NCBI RefSeq assembly: GCF_000721705.1
Contig: NZ_JOJL01000024.1
Location: forward strand, 94,132 to 158,131
Direction: 5' to 3'
Length of the DNA stretch: 64,000 nucleotides
From: Actinoplanes subtropicus
GTDB lineage: Bacteria > Actinomycetota > Actinomycetes > Mycobacteriales > Micromonosporaceae
This document shows, piece after piece, positions 24,717 to 34,441 of this stretch. The notes below the pieces were generated by a model. That model did no database searches. It was not told the DNA's origin and saw nothing but the letters and a program-made list of their open reading frames with translations. How positions within the stretch are numbered: the first letter of the stretch is position 1; each line of letters starts with the position of its first letter. The position numbers and the translations under genes are program-made.

Positions 24717-24730
24717 GACTATCGCCCCTC

Positions 24731-25729
<999 letters not shown>

Positions 25730-25745
25730 GCAGTCTGCCCTCTTT

Positions 25746-26627
25746 CTACAGTGGCGGGTTGCGGCCGTTGCCCTGACCGCCGCCGAGCGCCGCGCCGATG
25801 GGTACGGCGAAGCCGATGCCGATGAAGGTGCCCGCGTCGGTCGGGTTGGCCAGCGCCACCACGATCCCGGCGACCTGCCCGCGGTCGTTGAGCAGCGGCC
25901 CGCCCGAGGAGCCCGGGTTGACCGCCGCGTCGAACTGGATGAGCCCGGTGATGTCGCCGCCCTGCGCGCGGGCCATCGTGCGGTCGAGCCCGGAGACCAC
26001 GCCGCTGGTGGTGCTGGCGGTCAGCCCGAGCGGGTTGCCCATCGCCACCACGTCGTCGCCGACGTTGACCGCGCCGCCCAGGGTGGCCGGCACCAGCGTC
26101 TCGGGCCCCTTGGCCGGGGTCAGCGTGGCGACGTCGTGCGCCGGGTCGGTGCCCTTCACCTCGGCGGCCGAGGTGGTGCCGTCGGTGTAGGTGACCTGGA
26201 TCGCGACGGCGCCGGCGATGACGTGGTTGGCGGTGAGGATCGTGCCGTCCGCGTTGGCGATGATGCCGGTGCCGGTGGACGACTCGGTCATGCTCTTGGC
26301 CGCCGACGCGGCCGGCCCGGCCTTCCCGGTCGACCGGATCGAGACCAGCGACGGCAGCACGAGCTGATAGACCTGCGCGACGGTCAGCGGCGCGTCCGAC
26401 GCGGACGGCGAGGCGCTCGGCCGGGCGGCGGCCTTCGATGTGTCGGCCCCGTTGCCCCGGAAGACCACGATGCCGGTGATCGCCACCGCCCAGACCACGA
26501 CGGCGACGACCAGGGCCTTTTTGCGCAGCTGCGGGGTATTCCACTCCCGCCTGGGCTTTTCCTCTGGTTTGTCGGCGACGTCGGCCGCGAGCACCGTCAT
26601 CTCCGGACGATCGCCGACGCTCCGCAT
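25746..26627 (-). CDS. S1C trypsin-like serine protease, membrane-anchored, without PDZ domain
   Basis: From the ATG chosen here the protein has 293 residues; a TTG nine codons upstream is possible. One membrane helix (KKALVVAVVVWAVAITGIVV, about 36-55) anchors an extracellular protease. The triad is visible as His in LTANHVIAG, Asp in AHDVATL and Ser in NPGSSGGPLLNDRG. The C-terminus ends soon after the protease fold (GIGFAVPIGAALGGGQGNGR), so the PDZ domain usual in HtrA proteins is missing. It heads the MoxR-DUF58-VWA operon, suggesting a role in processing or quality control of that assembly. Confidence 0.9.
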   Translation of the reverse strand: MRSVGDRPEMTVLAADVADKPEEKPRREWNTPQLRKKALVVAVVVWAVAITGIVVFRGNGADTSKAAARPSASPSASDAPLTVAQVYQLVLPSLVSIRSTGKAGPAASAAKSMTESSTGTGIIANADGTILTANHVIAGAVAIQVTYTDGTTSAAEVKGTDPAHDVATLTPAKGPETLVPATLGGAVNVGDDVVAMGNPLGLTASTTSGVVSGLDRTMARAQGGDITGLIQFDAAVNPGSSGGPLLNDRGQVAGIVVALANPTDAGTFIGIGFAVPIGAALGGGQGNGRNPPL

Positions 26628-26726
26628 TTCTCGACTGTAGGAGCGTTTTCTCAAAATTGGTTCGGAGCTACCTCAGGGTTCTTGGTCCGCGAGATCACCC
26701 ACCGTCCGCGTACCCTTGCATTCCGG

Positions 26727-27491
26727 TCACGTCAAGCGCCGAAAACGACGCACCGCCAGCGGCCCGAAGACGGCGAGCAGGACCAGTGGCCAGACGACCG
26801 CCGGCCACACCGGACCGCTCCGGCCGGGGTTGCCGAAGAGCTCCCGGGTCGCGCCCGCGGTGGCCGACAGCGGGTTCCACGCCGCGATCGTGCCCAGCCA
26901 GGCCGGCATCGTCTCGGGCGCGGTGAAGACGCTGGAGAGGAACGCCAGCGGCCACACCAGGATCTGCACCGCCATCAGCGTCTCGGGGCGGCCCGCCGCC
27001 AGCGCCAGCCAGATGCCGAACCACAGCAGGGCGTACCGGAGCAGCAACAACAGCGCCACGGCCAACAGCGCGTCGCCGGCACCGTGATGCCAGCGCCAGC
27101 CGACCGCGAGCCCGCAGCCGACCAGCACGGCCAGGCTCACCGCCGCGTTCAGCATGTCGGCCACGCTGCGCCCGGTCACCACCGCGGCCGCCGAGATCGG
27201 CATGGTGCGGAACCGGTCGGTCACCCCGCGCTGCGCGTCCGTCGCCACCGCCGTATACGTGTTCTCCAGGCCGAACGCCATGGTCAGCGCGAACATCCCG
27301 GGCAGCAGGTACTCCCGGTAGTCGCCGCCGCCCGGCACCGCCATCGCCCCGCCGAACAGATAGGCGAACATCAGCAGCACCATCACCGGGAACAAAAGGC
27401 CCAGGATCAACTGCCCCGGTTGGTTGCGCCAGTGCAGAAGCGTGCGCCGGGTGAGGATCCAGCTGTCCGAGACCATCCAGTACGCCGTCAC
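26727..27491 (-). CDS. ABC transporter permease (DrrB/ABC-2 type)
   Basis: This 254-residue membrane protein starts at a GTG that overlaps the ATPase stop as GTGA. It has about six hydrophobic helices, starting with [20 protein letters not shown], and the ABC-2 pattern with [17 protein letters not shown] and [16 protein letters not shown]. Together with the ATPase it forms a DrrAB-like drug or lipid exporter. A divergent TetR gene with its own operator suggests induction by an effector molecule. Confidence 0.93.
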   Translation of the reverse strand: MTAYWMVSDSWILTRRTLLHWRNQPGQLILGLLFPVMVLLMFAYLFGGAMAVPGGGDYREYLLPGMFALTMAFGLENTYTAVATDAQRGVTDRFRTMPISAAAVVTGRSVADMLNAAVSLAVLVGCGLAVGWRWHHGAGDALLAVALLLLLRYALLWFGIWLALAAGRPETLMAVQILVWPLAFLSSVFTAPETMPAWLGTIAAWNPLSATAGATRELFGNPGRSGPVWPAVVWPLVLLAVFGPLAVRRFRRLT

Positions 27492-28420
27492 GCGGCACTC
27501 CGCACGGTGAGGGCGAGGAAGACCTCGTCCAGGGTGGGCCGGCGCACGCCGAGGTCCTCGGCCTCCAGCCCGCGGTCGGCCAGCTGTCGCGCGACCTCGG
27601 TCAGGGCGGCGACCCGGTCGTGGACCGGCACGCTGGCCAGCCGCCGGTCCGGGTCGAGTCGTGGCTCGCCGGCGCCGGCCCGGGCCAGCAGTGCGGCCGC
27701 CTCGCCGAGCCGGTCGGGGTCGCGCACCACGACGTCGAGGTGGTCGTCGCCGAGCCGGCCCTTGAGCTCGTCGGCGGTGCCGGCCGCGACGACCCGCCCG
27801 TGGTCGATCACGGTCAGCGCGTCGGCGAGCTGATCGGCCTCCTCGAGGTACTGCGTGGTGAGCAGCACCGTGGTGCCACCGGCGGCGAGTGCCCGGATGG
27901 TGCGCCACACCTCGGTGCGGGCCCGCGGGTCGAGCCCGGTGGTCGGCTCGTCGAGGAAGAGCACGGCCGGATCGGTGAGCAGGCCGGTCGCCAGGTCGAG
28001 CCGCCGGCGCATGCCGCCCGAATACCGCGCGGCCGGTCGCTCGCCGGCCTCGGCCAGGCCGAAGCGGTCGAGCAGTTCGGCGGCCCGGCGGCGGGCCGCG
28101 GCGGCGGCCAGGTGGTGCAGCCGGCCGAACATCTCGAGGTTCTGCCGGCCGGAGAGCTGCTCGTCGACCGCGGCCTGTTGGCCGACCAGCCCGATCCGGG
28201 CGCGCACCCGGTCGGCCTCGCGGACGGCGTCGTGGCCGGCGACCCGGGCCCGGCCGGAGCCGGGTCGCAGCAGCGTGGTGAGGATCCGCACCGCGGTGGT
28301 CTTGCCGGCGCCGTTCGGGCCCAGCAGCCCGTGCACGGTGCCGGCCGGCACGTCGAGGTCGAATCCGTCGAGAGCGGTGGTGGAGCCGAAATGCCGGGTG
28401 AGCCCCTCGGCAGTGATCAT
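27488..28420 (-). CDS. ABC transporter ATP-binding protein (DrrA/daunorubicin resistance family)
   Basis: The 310 residues include Walker [17 protein letters not shown] (about 33-48), the signature [12 protein letters not shown], Walker [14 protein letters not shown] and a C-terminal DrrA-type extension ending [16 protein letters not shown]. The enzyme powers export through the overlapping permease. The leader before its start contains one arm of the inverted repeat shared with the TetR gene, so it is probably repressed by that regulator. Confidence 0.95.
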   Translation of the reverse strand: MITAEGLTRHFGSTTALDGFDLDVPAGTVHGLLGPNGAGKTTAVRILTTLLRPGSGRARVAGHDAVREADRVRARIGLVGQQAAVDEQLSGRQNLEMFGRLHHLAAAAARRRAAELLDRFGLAEAGERPAARYSGGMRRRLDLATGLLTDPAVLFLDEPTTGLDPRARTEVWRTIRALAAGGTTVLLTTQYLEEADQLADALTVIDHGRVVAAGTADELKGRLGDDHLDVVVRDPDRLGEAAALLARAGAGEPRLDPDRRLASVPVHDRVAALTEVARQLADRGLEAEDLGVRRPTLDEVFLALTVRSAA

Positions 28421-28431
28421 GACATCTCCTT

Positions 28432-28475
28432 ACGGTGTACGGAGATGGCCGAGTATAGCCGACTCCGTACGCTGT
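28432..28475. promoter_or_regulatory. Divergent operator between TetR and ABC exporter genes
   Basis: Arms ACGGTGTACGGAG (28432-28444) and CTCCGTACGCTGT (28463-28475) form an inverted repeat with three mismatches and an 18-bp spacer, filling the 60-bp gap between the exporter and TetR genes. A minus-strand -10-like TATACT lies between the arms (28451-28456). The layout fits a TetR repressor controlling both directions. Confidence 0.6.
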
Positions 28476-28480
28476 ATGGG

Positions 28481-29233
28481 GTGACCGTCGATTTCACCGG
28501 CGGGGGCGACCCGAAACGCAGCATCGAGCTGCTCTGGGGCCTCCGCGAGGGCCCGCGCCCCGGCCCCAAGCCGCGCTTCACCGTCGCCGAGGTGGCCGCC
28601 GCCGCGGTCGCGATCGCCGACGCCGAGGGGCTGGCGGCGCTCTCCATGCGCCGGGTCGCCGAGCGGCTCGGGGTCAAGGCGATGTCGCTCTACACGTACG
28701 TGCCGGGCAAGGCCGAACTGATCGACCTGATGTTCGACTCGGTGCTCGCCGAGGTGTCCGCCGCGGACGAGTCCGGCGGGGACTGGCGGGCCCGTCTCGA
28801 AGGCGTGGCCCGCGACAACTTCGCGCTCTATCTGCGCCACCCGTGGCTGCTCCAGGTGGCGACCAGCCGGCCGCCGCTCGGCCCGAACGTGGTCGCCAAG
28901 TACGACCGCGACCTGCGCGCCGTCGACGGCATCGGGCTCGGCGACGTCGAGATGGACCTGGTCGTGCAGATGGTCGGCGACTTCGTGCACGGCGCCGCGC
29001 GTACCGCGGTGGCCGCCGGCCAGGTCGCCCGGCGCACCGGCCTCACCGACGAGCAGTGGTGGGAGCGGGCCGGGCCGGTGCTGGCCCAGGTGCTCGACCC
29101 GGCCGCGCACCCCACCGCGACCCGCGTCGGCGCGGCGGCCGGCGCCGAGTACAACGCGGCCGTCGACCCGGCGCGGGCCTTTGAGTTCGGCCTCGCGCGC
29201 CTGCTCGATGGGGTCGCATCTTTGATCGAATAG
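28481..29233 (+). CDS. TetR/AcrR-family regulator with C-terminal TetR_C domain
   Basis: From GTG at 28481 the protein has 250 residues; an ATG 12 codons upstream is an alternative, but the inverted repeat would then be coding. After a short N-terminus the helix-turn-helix lies at about 27-75 ([40 protein letters not shown]). The C-terminal ligand domain resembles the tetracycline-repressor class. It is divergent from the DrrAB-like exporter and probably represses it until a toxic substrate binds. No clear ribosome site precedes the GTG, so the mRNA may be leaderless. Confidence 0.9.
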   Translation: MTVDFTGGGDPKRSIELLWGLREGPRPGPKPRFTVAEVAAAAVAIADAEGLAALSMRRVAERLGVKAMSLYTYVPGKAELIDLMFDSVLAEVSAADESGGDWRARLEGVARDNFALYLRHPWLLQVATSRPPLGPNVVAKYDRDLRAVDGIGLGDVEMDLVVQMVGDFVHGAARTAVAAGQVARRTGLTDEQWWERAGPVLAQVLDPAAHPTATRVGAAAGAEYNAAVDPARAFEFGLARLLDGVASLIE

Positions 29234-29299
29234 ATGCCAATCTTGCCCGCAGGGTTACGCTGACAAGCACCGTCACTGCATGATGATCGCGGGGACACC

Positions 29300-31027
29300 A
29301 TGAGTGATCTAGGCCTGCCGACACAGGTGACGACCGAGATCGACAGCCCGATCCGGGAGACTCGTCTGACCGCGGTGGACGAGCTGTCCCGGCTCGCCGG
29401 CGAAGCCGATCTCGCCATGGCCGCTGCCGCGCGCCGGGCCCTCGAAACGCTCACCCAGGACGACAGCCGGACCGTCTCGGCCGCGGCCGCCGCCGCACTG
29501 GAACGCACGGCCATCCGGCTGCGCCCCGACCGCGTCGACTTCGGACAGGTCCCGCCCGGCACCCCGCGGGTGGTGGCCGACGTGCTGGTCGACGGGCCGC
29601 CGCTGGCCGCCGCGACGGCCACGGTCACCGTCTCCGGCCCCGGGCTGCGGGCCATGCTGGCCGGCCGTCAACTGCGCATCCTCTGGCAGCCCCGGTCCGA
29701 GTGGCTGGACGGGTCGGTCACCGTGCGCGGGCCGGCCGGCTGGGCCGACGTGCGGGTGACCGGGCAGGTGCCGGCGGCCGTGCCGCCGCCGATGACCCGC
29801 AGCGGGGTCGAGGCGCAGATGCGGGCGGTCGACGGGCTCAGCACGTACGGGCCGCCGCGGGTGACCGTGCTGCCGCCGCCGCGCCCGCGCCGCCGCAGCC
29901 GGGTCGGTGCGGTCGCGCTGATCGGCGGGCTGACCGCGCTGGTGCTGCTCGGCGGCGTCGGCGTGGCCTGGGCCCTGGTGAACGACCAGCCGAACGGCGA
30001 CGGCCTCCTCGCCGCGCCGCCGCCTACCTCGGCCCCGGCGTTCGTAGCCGGCACCGCCCAGGCTGGCAACGCGCCCACCCCCGTCGCCACGCTCAACGCG
30101 GAACCGCTCGCGCACCGGGTGGTCAGCGTCGCCAAGCCCACCGTCATCGGCACGATCAAGGTCGGCAACGAGCCGGAGGGGATGGCGGTCTCACCGGACA
30201 GCCGCACCCTCTACGTGGCCGACCAGAGCTCCCACGTGCTCTCCATCGTGGACACCGGCACCCGCCAGGTGTCGAGCGTGACCCTGCGGGACACTCCGCG
30301 CTTCGTCGCCGTCTCCCGGGACGGCCGCCAGGTCTTCGTGTCGATGTACGAGAACGACAAGTCCGGCAGCGGGGTGGCCGTGCTCGACGCGGCCGGCCGC
30401 GACGTCGACCATTACCTCAACACCGGCAAGCAGCCGTACGCGTTGTCGGTCAGCCCGGACGGCCAGGTCTGGGTGCCGATCCACTCGGCCGGCCGGATCG
30501 AGATCTACACGGCCGGCCAGCAGCAGCAGGTCGGCCGGATCACGGTGCCGCCCAACCCGCACGCGATCGGCTACGCCGGCGACCTGCAGCGCGCGTTCAC
30601 CGCCAACCACGAGTCCAACGTGGTCGCGGTCATCGACATGCGCTCCGACCAGCTGCTCGGGTCGGTGCCGGTGAGCAAGTCGCCGCACAGCCTCGCGGTC
30701 TCGCCGGACGGCCGCCGGGTGCTGGTGGCCGGCTACGACGCCGACGCGGCCGACCTGATCGACACCGTGACGCTGCAGCGCACCGGCCCGTTCAAGGTCG
30801 GTCACCAGCCGCAGAGCGTGGCCTGGGCGGCCGACGGCGCGCACGGCTACATCGTCAACGAGGGCGACAACACGATTTCGGTGCTGGACGGGCACACCGG
30901 TCAGGTGACCGCCACCGTCAAGGTCGGAAAGAGCCCGCGTACGGTCTCGGTCGCCCCGGACGGCCGGCTCGCCTACGTCTCGAACGGCGACGACGACACC
31001 GTCTCGGTCCTCCAGGTGGGTGAGTGA
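29300..31027 (+). CDS. Membrane-anchored YVTN-type beta-propeller protein
   Basis: The 575 residues begin with a helical, Ala-rich cytoplasmic part (about 1-70, HEAT-like) and a beta domain (70-155). One membrane helix follows at about 202-226 (VGAVALIGGLTALVLLGGVG). The outer part, from about 275, is a YVTN/YncE-like beta-propeller with repeated blades such as NEPEGMAVSPDSRTLYVAD and KSPHSLAVSPDGRRVLVAG. The stop overlaps the next gene's GTG (sigma factor), so the propeller, sigma factor and anti-sigma factor are one operon. The propeller may be an outside sensor or target of the module; this is inference. Confidence 0.88.
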   Translation: MSDLGLPTQVTTEIDSPIRETRLTAVDELSRLAGEADLAMAAAARRALETLTQDDSRTVSAAAAAALERTAIRLRPDRVDFGQVPPGTPRVVADVLVDGPPLAAATATVTVSGPGLRAMLAGRQLRILWQPRSEWLDGSVTVRGPAGWADVRVTGQVPAAVPPPMTRSGVEAQMRAVDGLSTYGPPRVTVLPPPRPRRRSRVGAVALIGGLTALVLLGGVGVAWALVNDQPNGDGLLAAPPPTSAPAFVAGTAQAGNAPTPVATLNAEPLAHRVVSVAKPTVIGTIKVGNEPEGMAVSPDSRTLYVADQSSHVLSIVDTGTRQVSSVTLRDTPRFVAVSRDGRQVFVSMYENDKSGSGVAVLDAAGRDVDHYLNTGKQPYALSVSPDGQVWVPIHSAGRIEIYTAGQQQQVGRITVPPNPHAIGYAGDLQRAFTANHESNVVAVIDMRSDQLLGSVPVSKSPHSLAVSPDGRRVLVAGYDADAADLIDTVTLQRTGPFKVGHQPQSVAWAADGAHGYIVNEGDNTISVLDGHTGQVTATVKVGKSPRTVSVAPDGRLAYVSNGDDDTVSVLQVGE

Positions 31028-31440
31028 AGAGCCGCGGGCGCGCCGACGAGGTACTGATCCGTCGGGTCTGCGAGGAGCACGGGGCCGCCCTGCTCGCGTA
31101 CGCGTCGAGGCTGGTCGGCGATCCGGCGCGCGGGCACGCGGTGGCCCGGGAGGCGCTGGTGGCCGCCTGGCGCGACCCCGAGGTGCTGGACGGCCCGGCC
31201 CGTACCCGGCTCTTCGCGATCGTCCGGGAGATCGCGGGCGCCGGCCCGGCCCCGGACATCGCCCTGCTCGGCGCGATGGAGGCGCTCGCGCCGGAGGAGC
31301 GGGACGTGCTGCGGGCGCTCTACTTCCAGGGGCGGGACGTGGCCGAGGCGGCCGAGTCGCTCGGGGTGCCGGCCGGGGCGGTCAAGATGCGCAGCTATCA
31401 CGCGCTGCGGCGGCTGCGGGAGGCGGTGGCGGCCGGATGA
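31024..31440 (+). CDS. ECF RNA polymerase sigma factor (short)
   Basis: The 138-residue protein has region 2 (RRVCEEHGAALLAYASRLVG, then AREALVAAWRDP) and region 4 (LAPEERDVLRALYFQGRDVA, VPAGAVKMRSYHALRRLREA) helices of an ECF sigma factor, but the linker is unusually short. The GTG start overlaps the propeller gene stop (GTGA) and the end overlaps the anti-sigma gene start (ATGA). That dense coupling gives fixed ratios of the three products. Regulon unknown. Confidence 0.88.
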   Translation: MKSRGRADEVLIRRVCEEHGAALLAYASRLVGDPARGHAVAREALVAAWRDPEVLDGPARTRLFAIVREIAGAGPAPDIALLGAMEALAPEERDVLRALYFQGRDVAEAAESLGVPAGAVKMRSYHALRRLREAVAAG

Positions 31441-32105
31441 GCGAGCACGAGACGGAGCTGCTCGGGGCGTACGTCCTCGGGGTTCTGGAGCATGGTGAGC
31501 AGGCGGCGGTGCGGGCCCACCTCGACGGCTGCGCGCCGTGCCGGCGCGAGGTCGAGGATCTCCGCGGGATGGAGGCGGCACTGGGCGAGTTGCCGCCGGA
31601 GGCGTTCCTGGACGGGCCGCCGCCGGATGGCGACTTCCTCCTGCAGAACACCCTTCGGGAGGTACGCCGGATCAGCTCCCGGCAAGCATGGCGGAACAGG
31701 GCCCTGGCGGCCGCCGCGGCCGTGGTCGCCGTGGTCGTGGCGCTCGGTGCCGGCGCGGTGGTCGGCCGGGGGACAGCCAGGCCGGTGGCCGTCGCGCCGA
31801 CCGTTCCCGGCGCCCGTACCGGAGCGGGCGCCGACGCGGAGACCGGGGTGTCGATGAGCGCCACGGTCCGGCCGGCGGCCGGCTGGGTGCGGGTCAGCGC
31901 CACGGTGACCGGGGTGCCGGCGGGGGAGCAGTGCCGCCTCTTCGTGGTCGCGCGCGACGGATCCCGCGAGCCGGCCGGCAGTTGGCTGTCCTCGGCGTCC
32001 GGTTCGACCACGTTGGACGGCGCCGCCCTGATGGCCCCGGCCGACGTCGCCGCCGTGCAGGCCGAAACCTATGCGGGACAGATCCTCGTAGCGGTTCCGA
32101 TCTAG
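31437..32105 (+). CDS. Zinc-finger anti-sigma factor (zf-HC2), membrane-spanning
   Basis: The 222 residues start MSEHETELLGAYVLGVLEHG with the anti-sigma zinc motif HLDGCAPC (H-X3-C-X2-C, about 30-37). A single membrane helix follows (ALAAAAAVVAVVVALGAGAV, about 84-103), and the outer part is a beta domain of RskA type (GWVRVSATVTGVPAGEQCRL). It would hold the preceding sigma factor at the membrane until a signal releases it. Confidence 0.92.
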   Translation: MSEHETELLGAYVLGVLEHGEQAAVRAHLDGCAPCRREVEDLRGMEAALGELPPEAFLDGPPPDGDFLLQNTLREVRRISSRQAWRNRALAAAAAVVAVVVALGAGAVVGRGTARPVAVAPTVPGARTGAGADAETGVSMSATVRPAAGWVRVSATVTGVPAGEQCRLFVVARDGSREPAGSWLSSASGSTTLDGAALMAPADVAAVQAETYAGQILVAVPI

Positions 32106-32174
32106 GACGTTCGATGCATATCATCAGAGTGTGACTGCTCAATACACCCAGAGTTATCACGGCAGGTGGCTGCC

Positions 32175-33551
32175 ATGACCGTCACCGGCTGGGTCATGTT
32201 GGCGATCACCATCTTCGGCGCGTTCGCGTACGCGGCTGCCTCGATCTTCCAGGCTCTCGGCGCGCGCCGCGCCACCAGCACGGTCAAGGCCTTCGGCCAC
32301 CCCCTGTACATCATCGGCACGGTGCTCGACCTGCTCGCCTGGGCCGGGTCGATGGTCGCCCTCAGCGAGCTCGCGGTCTACGTGGTCGAGTCGGTGCTGG
32401 CCGGCTCGCTCGCGGTCACCGTGGTCGCCGCCCGGGTCATCCTCAAGTCCCGCCTCCGCGCGATCGACGTCATCGCGGTCGGCGTCTCGGTGGCCGCCCT
32501 GACCGTGCTCGCCCTCTCCGCCGGCGAGCAGGAGAGCGTCGCCGCCTCCGACCAGCTACGCCTGTGGTTCTGCGGCGCGGCGCTGCTGGTCGCGCTGCTC
32601 GGCTGGGGCGCCACGAAGGTCGCCCCGCCCGGCGTGGTGGCCGCGCTGGCCGGCCTCTGCCTCGGCGGCGCGGCCCTGGTCGGCCGCGCGCTGACCCTGC
32701 CCGACGGCGCGATGACCAGCGTCAAGACCGCCACCCTGGCGATCGTCACCGAGCCGCTGGTCGCGGCCCTGCTGGTGTTCGGCGTGACCGGCATGATGCT
32801 GTACGCGAACGCCCTCCAGCGCGGCCAGGTCGGCCCGGTCACCGCGGTCCTCTGGATCGCCGAGGTGATCGCACCCTCGGCCGTGGCCGTCCTGTTCCTC
32901 GGCGACACCGTCCGTCCCGGGTGGAACGTGGCCGCCCTGGCCGCCGGCGGCGTCACCGTGCTGATGGCCGTCCTCCTGGCCACCGCCCCGGCGAACAAGG
33001 CGACCGCGCTGCCCCCGACCCCCGCCCAACCCGCACTGCCCGCCGCCCCCGTTCCCACCCATGCCGGCGCGTCCGTTCCCGGCCTTGCCGGCGCGCCCGT
33101 TCCCGGCCTTGCCGGCGCCCCGGTCCCTGCCCTTGCCGGCGCGCCCGTTCCCGCCCTTGCCGCGGCGGCCGCCCCCGCCGGCCGCCCGGCCCCGCCTCGC
33201 CGCGCGCCGCGCAGCCCCGCGCCCCGTAGCCCCGCGCCCCGCAGCCCCGCGCCGCGCAGCCCCGCGCCCCCGCTGGTCGCGGCCAGCCGCGGGGAGCGCG
33301 TCGTGTGGTGGGGCCCGCCGCCGATCTGGGTCCCCCCGCAACGGGTCAGCCGAGCCCTGGCCGGCGCCGCCCAGCCGGCCCTGACCTGGGCCCCGCCCGA
33401 GCGCCGCCCACAGTGGGCCCAGCCCCGACCGTCCGACGCCGACGCAATCCCGGTGATCGCCCCACGCGACGACTTCGACCAGTTCGACCTCTTCGACGAG
33501 CCAACCACCCAGCCGGTCCGCCAACGCCCCTGGCACGACCTGTCCGCCTGA
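32175..33551 (+). CDS. DMT/EamA-like multispanning membrane protein with long Pro/Ala tail
   Basis: From the ATG chosen (GGCAGG eight bases upstream) the protein has 458 residues; a GTG three codons earlier is possible. About nine hydrophobic helices cover residues 5-280 (starting GWVMLAITIFGAFAYAAASI), in the drug/metabolite-transporter style with a GALGARRATSTVKAF-like loop. The rest is a repetitive Pro/Ala/Val tail (ALAGAPVP, RSPAPRSPAP units) and an acidic end DDFDQFDLFDEP. Transport is inferred from topology; the substrate is unknown. Confidence 0.8.
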   Translation: MTVTGWVMLAITIFGAFAYAAASIFQALGARRATSTVKAFGHPLYIIGTVLDLLAWAGSMVALSELAVYVVESVLAGSLAVTVVAARVILKSRLRAIDVIAVGVSVAALTVLALSAGEQESVAASDQLRLWFCGAALLVALLGWGATKVAPPGVVAALAGLCLGGAALVGRALTLPDGAMTSVKTATLAIVTEPLVAALLVFGVTGMMLYANALQRGQVGPVTAVLWIAEVIAPSAVAVLFLGDTVRPGWNVAALAAGGVTVLMAVLLATAPANKATALPPTPAQPALPAAPVPTHAGASVPGLAGAPVPGLAGAPVPALAGAPVPALAAAAAPAGRPAPPRRAPRSPAPRSPAPRSPAPRSPAPPLVAASRGERVVWWGPPPIWVPPQRVSRALAGAAQPALTWAPPERRPQWAQPRPSDADAIPVIAPRDDFDQFDLFDEPTTQPVRQRPWHDLSA

Positions 33552-34126
33552 CACCCGCCGTCTGCCGTGCTGCCCGCGGTCTGCCGTGCTGCTCGCGGTC
33601 TGCCGCCCGCCGCGCTGTCCGCCGGCTGTCCGTCGTCCTGCCCGCTGCCCGTTGCCGGCCCGCTGGCCGTTGCCGCCCGCTGGCCGTTGCCTGCCGCGCT
33701 GACCGCTGTCCGCCGGCTGTCCGTCGTCCTGCCCGCTGCCTGCCGCGCTGACCCGTTGCCCGCTGGCTGTCCGTCGTGCTGCCCGCTGCCCGTTGCTCGC
33801 CCGTTGGCTGTCGCGCCGCCCGTTGGCTGTCGGGTGTACGGCAGCAGACGGACCGGCCGCTGGCATTCCGACCCGCTTGCCGGCAGACGGCGGCGGCGTC
33901 CGAAAGGACCTCGGCCACCGATCTCAGCCCGGCGGTCGCCTCGCGGGCTTGGCCACCGACTGGGTCGCGTTGCGCCAGCCGCCGGAGGCGGAGTTCACCG
34001 CGCCTGCGGTTGGCCCGCCCCTCCGGCGTACGTCCGCATGGTTTTCTACATGCGCGGAACCGGCACAGTCCCGCGCGCCGCAGCGGAGGAGGGCGTGGAG
34101 CAGACCTGATGATGCGACCGTGGCGA
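33552..34126. other. Repeat-rich intergenic stretch
   Basis: No credible gene is seen. From about 33560 to 33850 the sequence is built of degenerate repeats around CTGTCCGTCGTSCTGCCCGC and CCCGCTGGCCGTTGCC; three clear copies of the former start near 33627, 33716 and 33766. A 134-bp dispersed repeat follows (33912-34045, listed separately). Arg/Ala-rich reading frames here come from composition, not selection. Confidence 0.7.
33912..34045. repeat. Dispersed 134-bp repeat, copy 1
   Basis: From CGGCCACCGATCTCAGCCCG through GCATGGTTTT this stretch matches 39363-39496 without length change and with long identical blocks (for example GGCGGTCGCCTCGCGGGCTT and CTTGGCCACCGACTGGGTCG). The middle third is more diverged. 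Both copies are intergenic and in the same orientation, so this is a dispersed element, not part of a gene. Confidence 0.85.
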
Positions 34127-34243
34127 TCAGCCCGAGCAGGCCGAACGCCCGCGTCGTGATCGCGCGGTGAGCAGGCCCATGACCGCCGCGGCGACGAGCA
34201 GGAACACGCCGCCGGTCAGGATGAGCACCGCGAAGGTGACCAT
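34127..34243 (-). CDS. Possible 38-aa single-pass membrane peptide
   Basis: An ATG frame encodes MVTFAVLILTGGVFLLVAAA followed by VMGLLTARSRRGRSACSG. It is one hydrophobic helix with a basic tail, the pattern of small regulatory membrane peptides. No clear ribosome site is seen and no neighbour points to a role. It could be chance. Confidence 0.35.
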   Translation of the reverse strand: MVTFAVLILTGGVFLLVAAAVMGLLTARSRRGRSACSG

Positions 34244-34391
34244 GGGCCCGACGGTAGAGCCACCGTGCTCACCCGGGTATCGGTGAATGCGTGGACTGTG
34301 TGGTTTCGGGGTCGCCGGTCATCTGCCGGCCTCCCAAGCTTTGTCCAACGGTCAGCCTCTCGGCCGGGCCGGCTCGGCCGCCGGAAACCTC

Positions 34392-34425
34392 GATGGGGCC
34401 CAGTCCGTGCGGATCGGGCCCCATC
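34392..34425 (-). terminator. Hairpin after the BNR-repeat protein gene
   Basis: GATGGGGCCC and GGGCCCCATC form a perfect 10-bp stem around a 14-base loop, starting 17 bp past the minus-strand stop at 34442. There is no long T run, so it is a stem-type terminator typical of high-GC genomes. Confidence 0.7.
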
Positions 34426-34441
34426 TACATACCGGTGAGGG

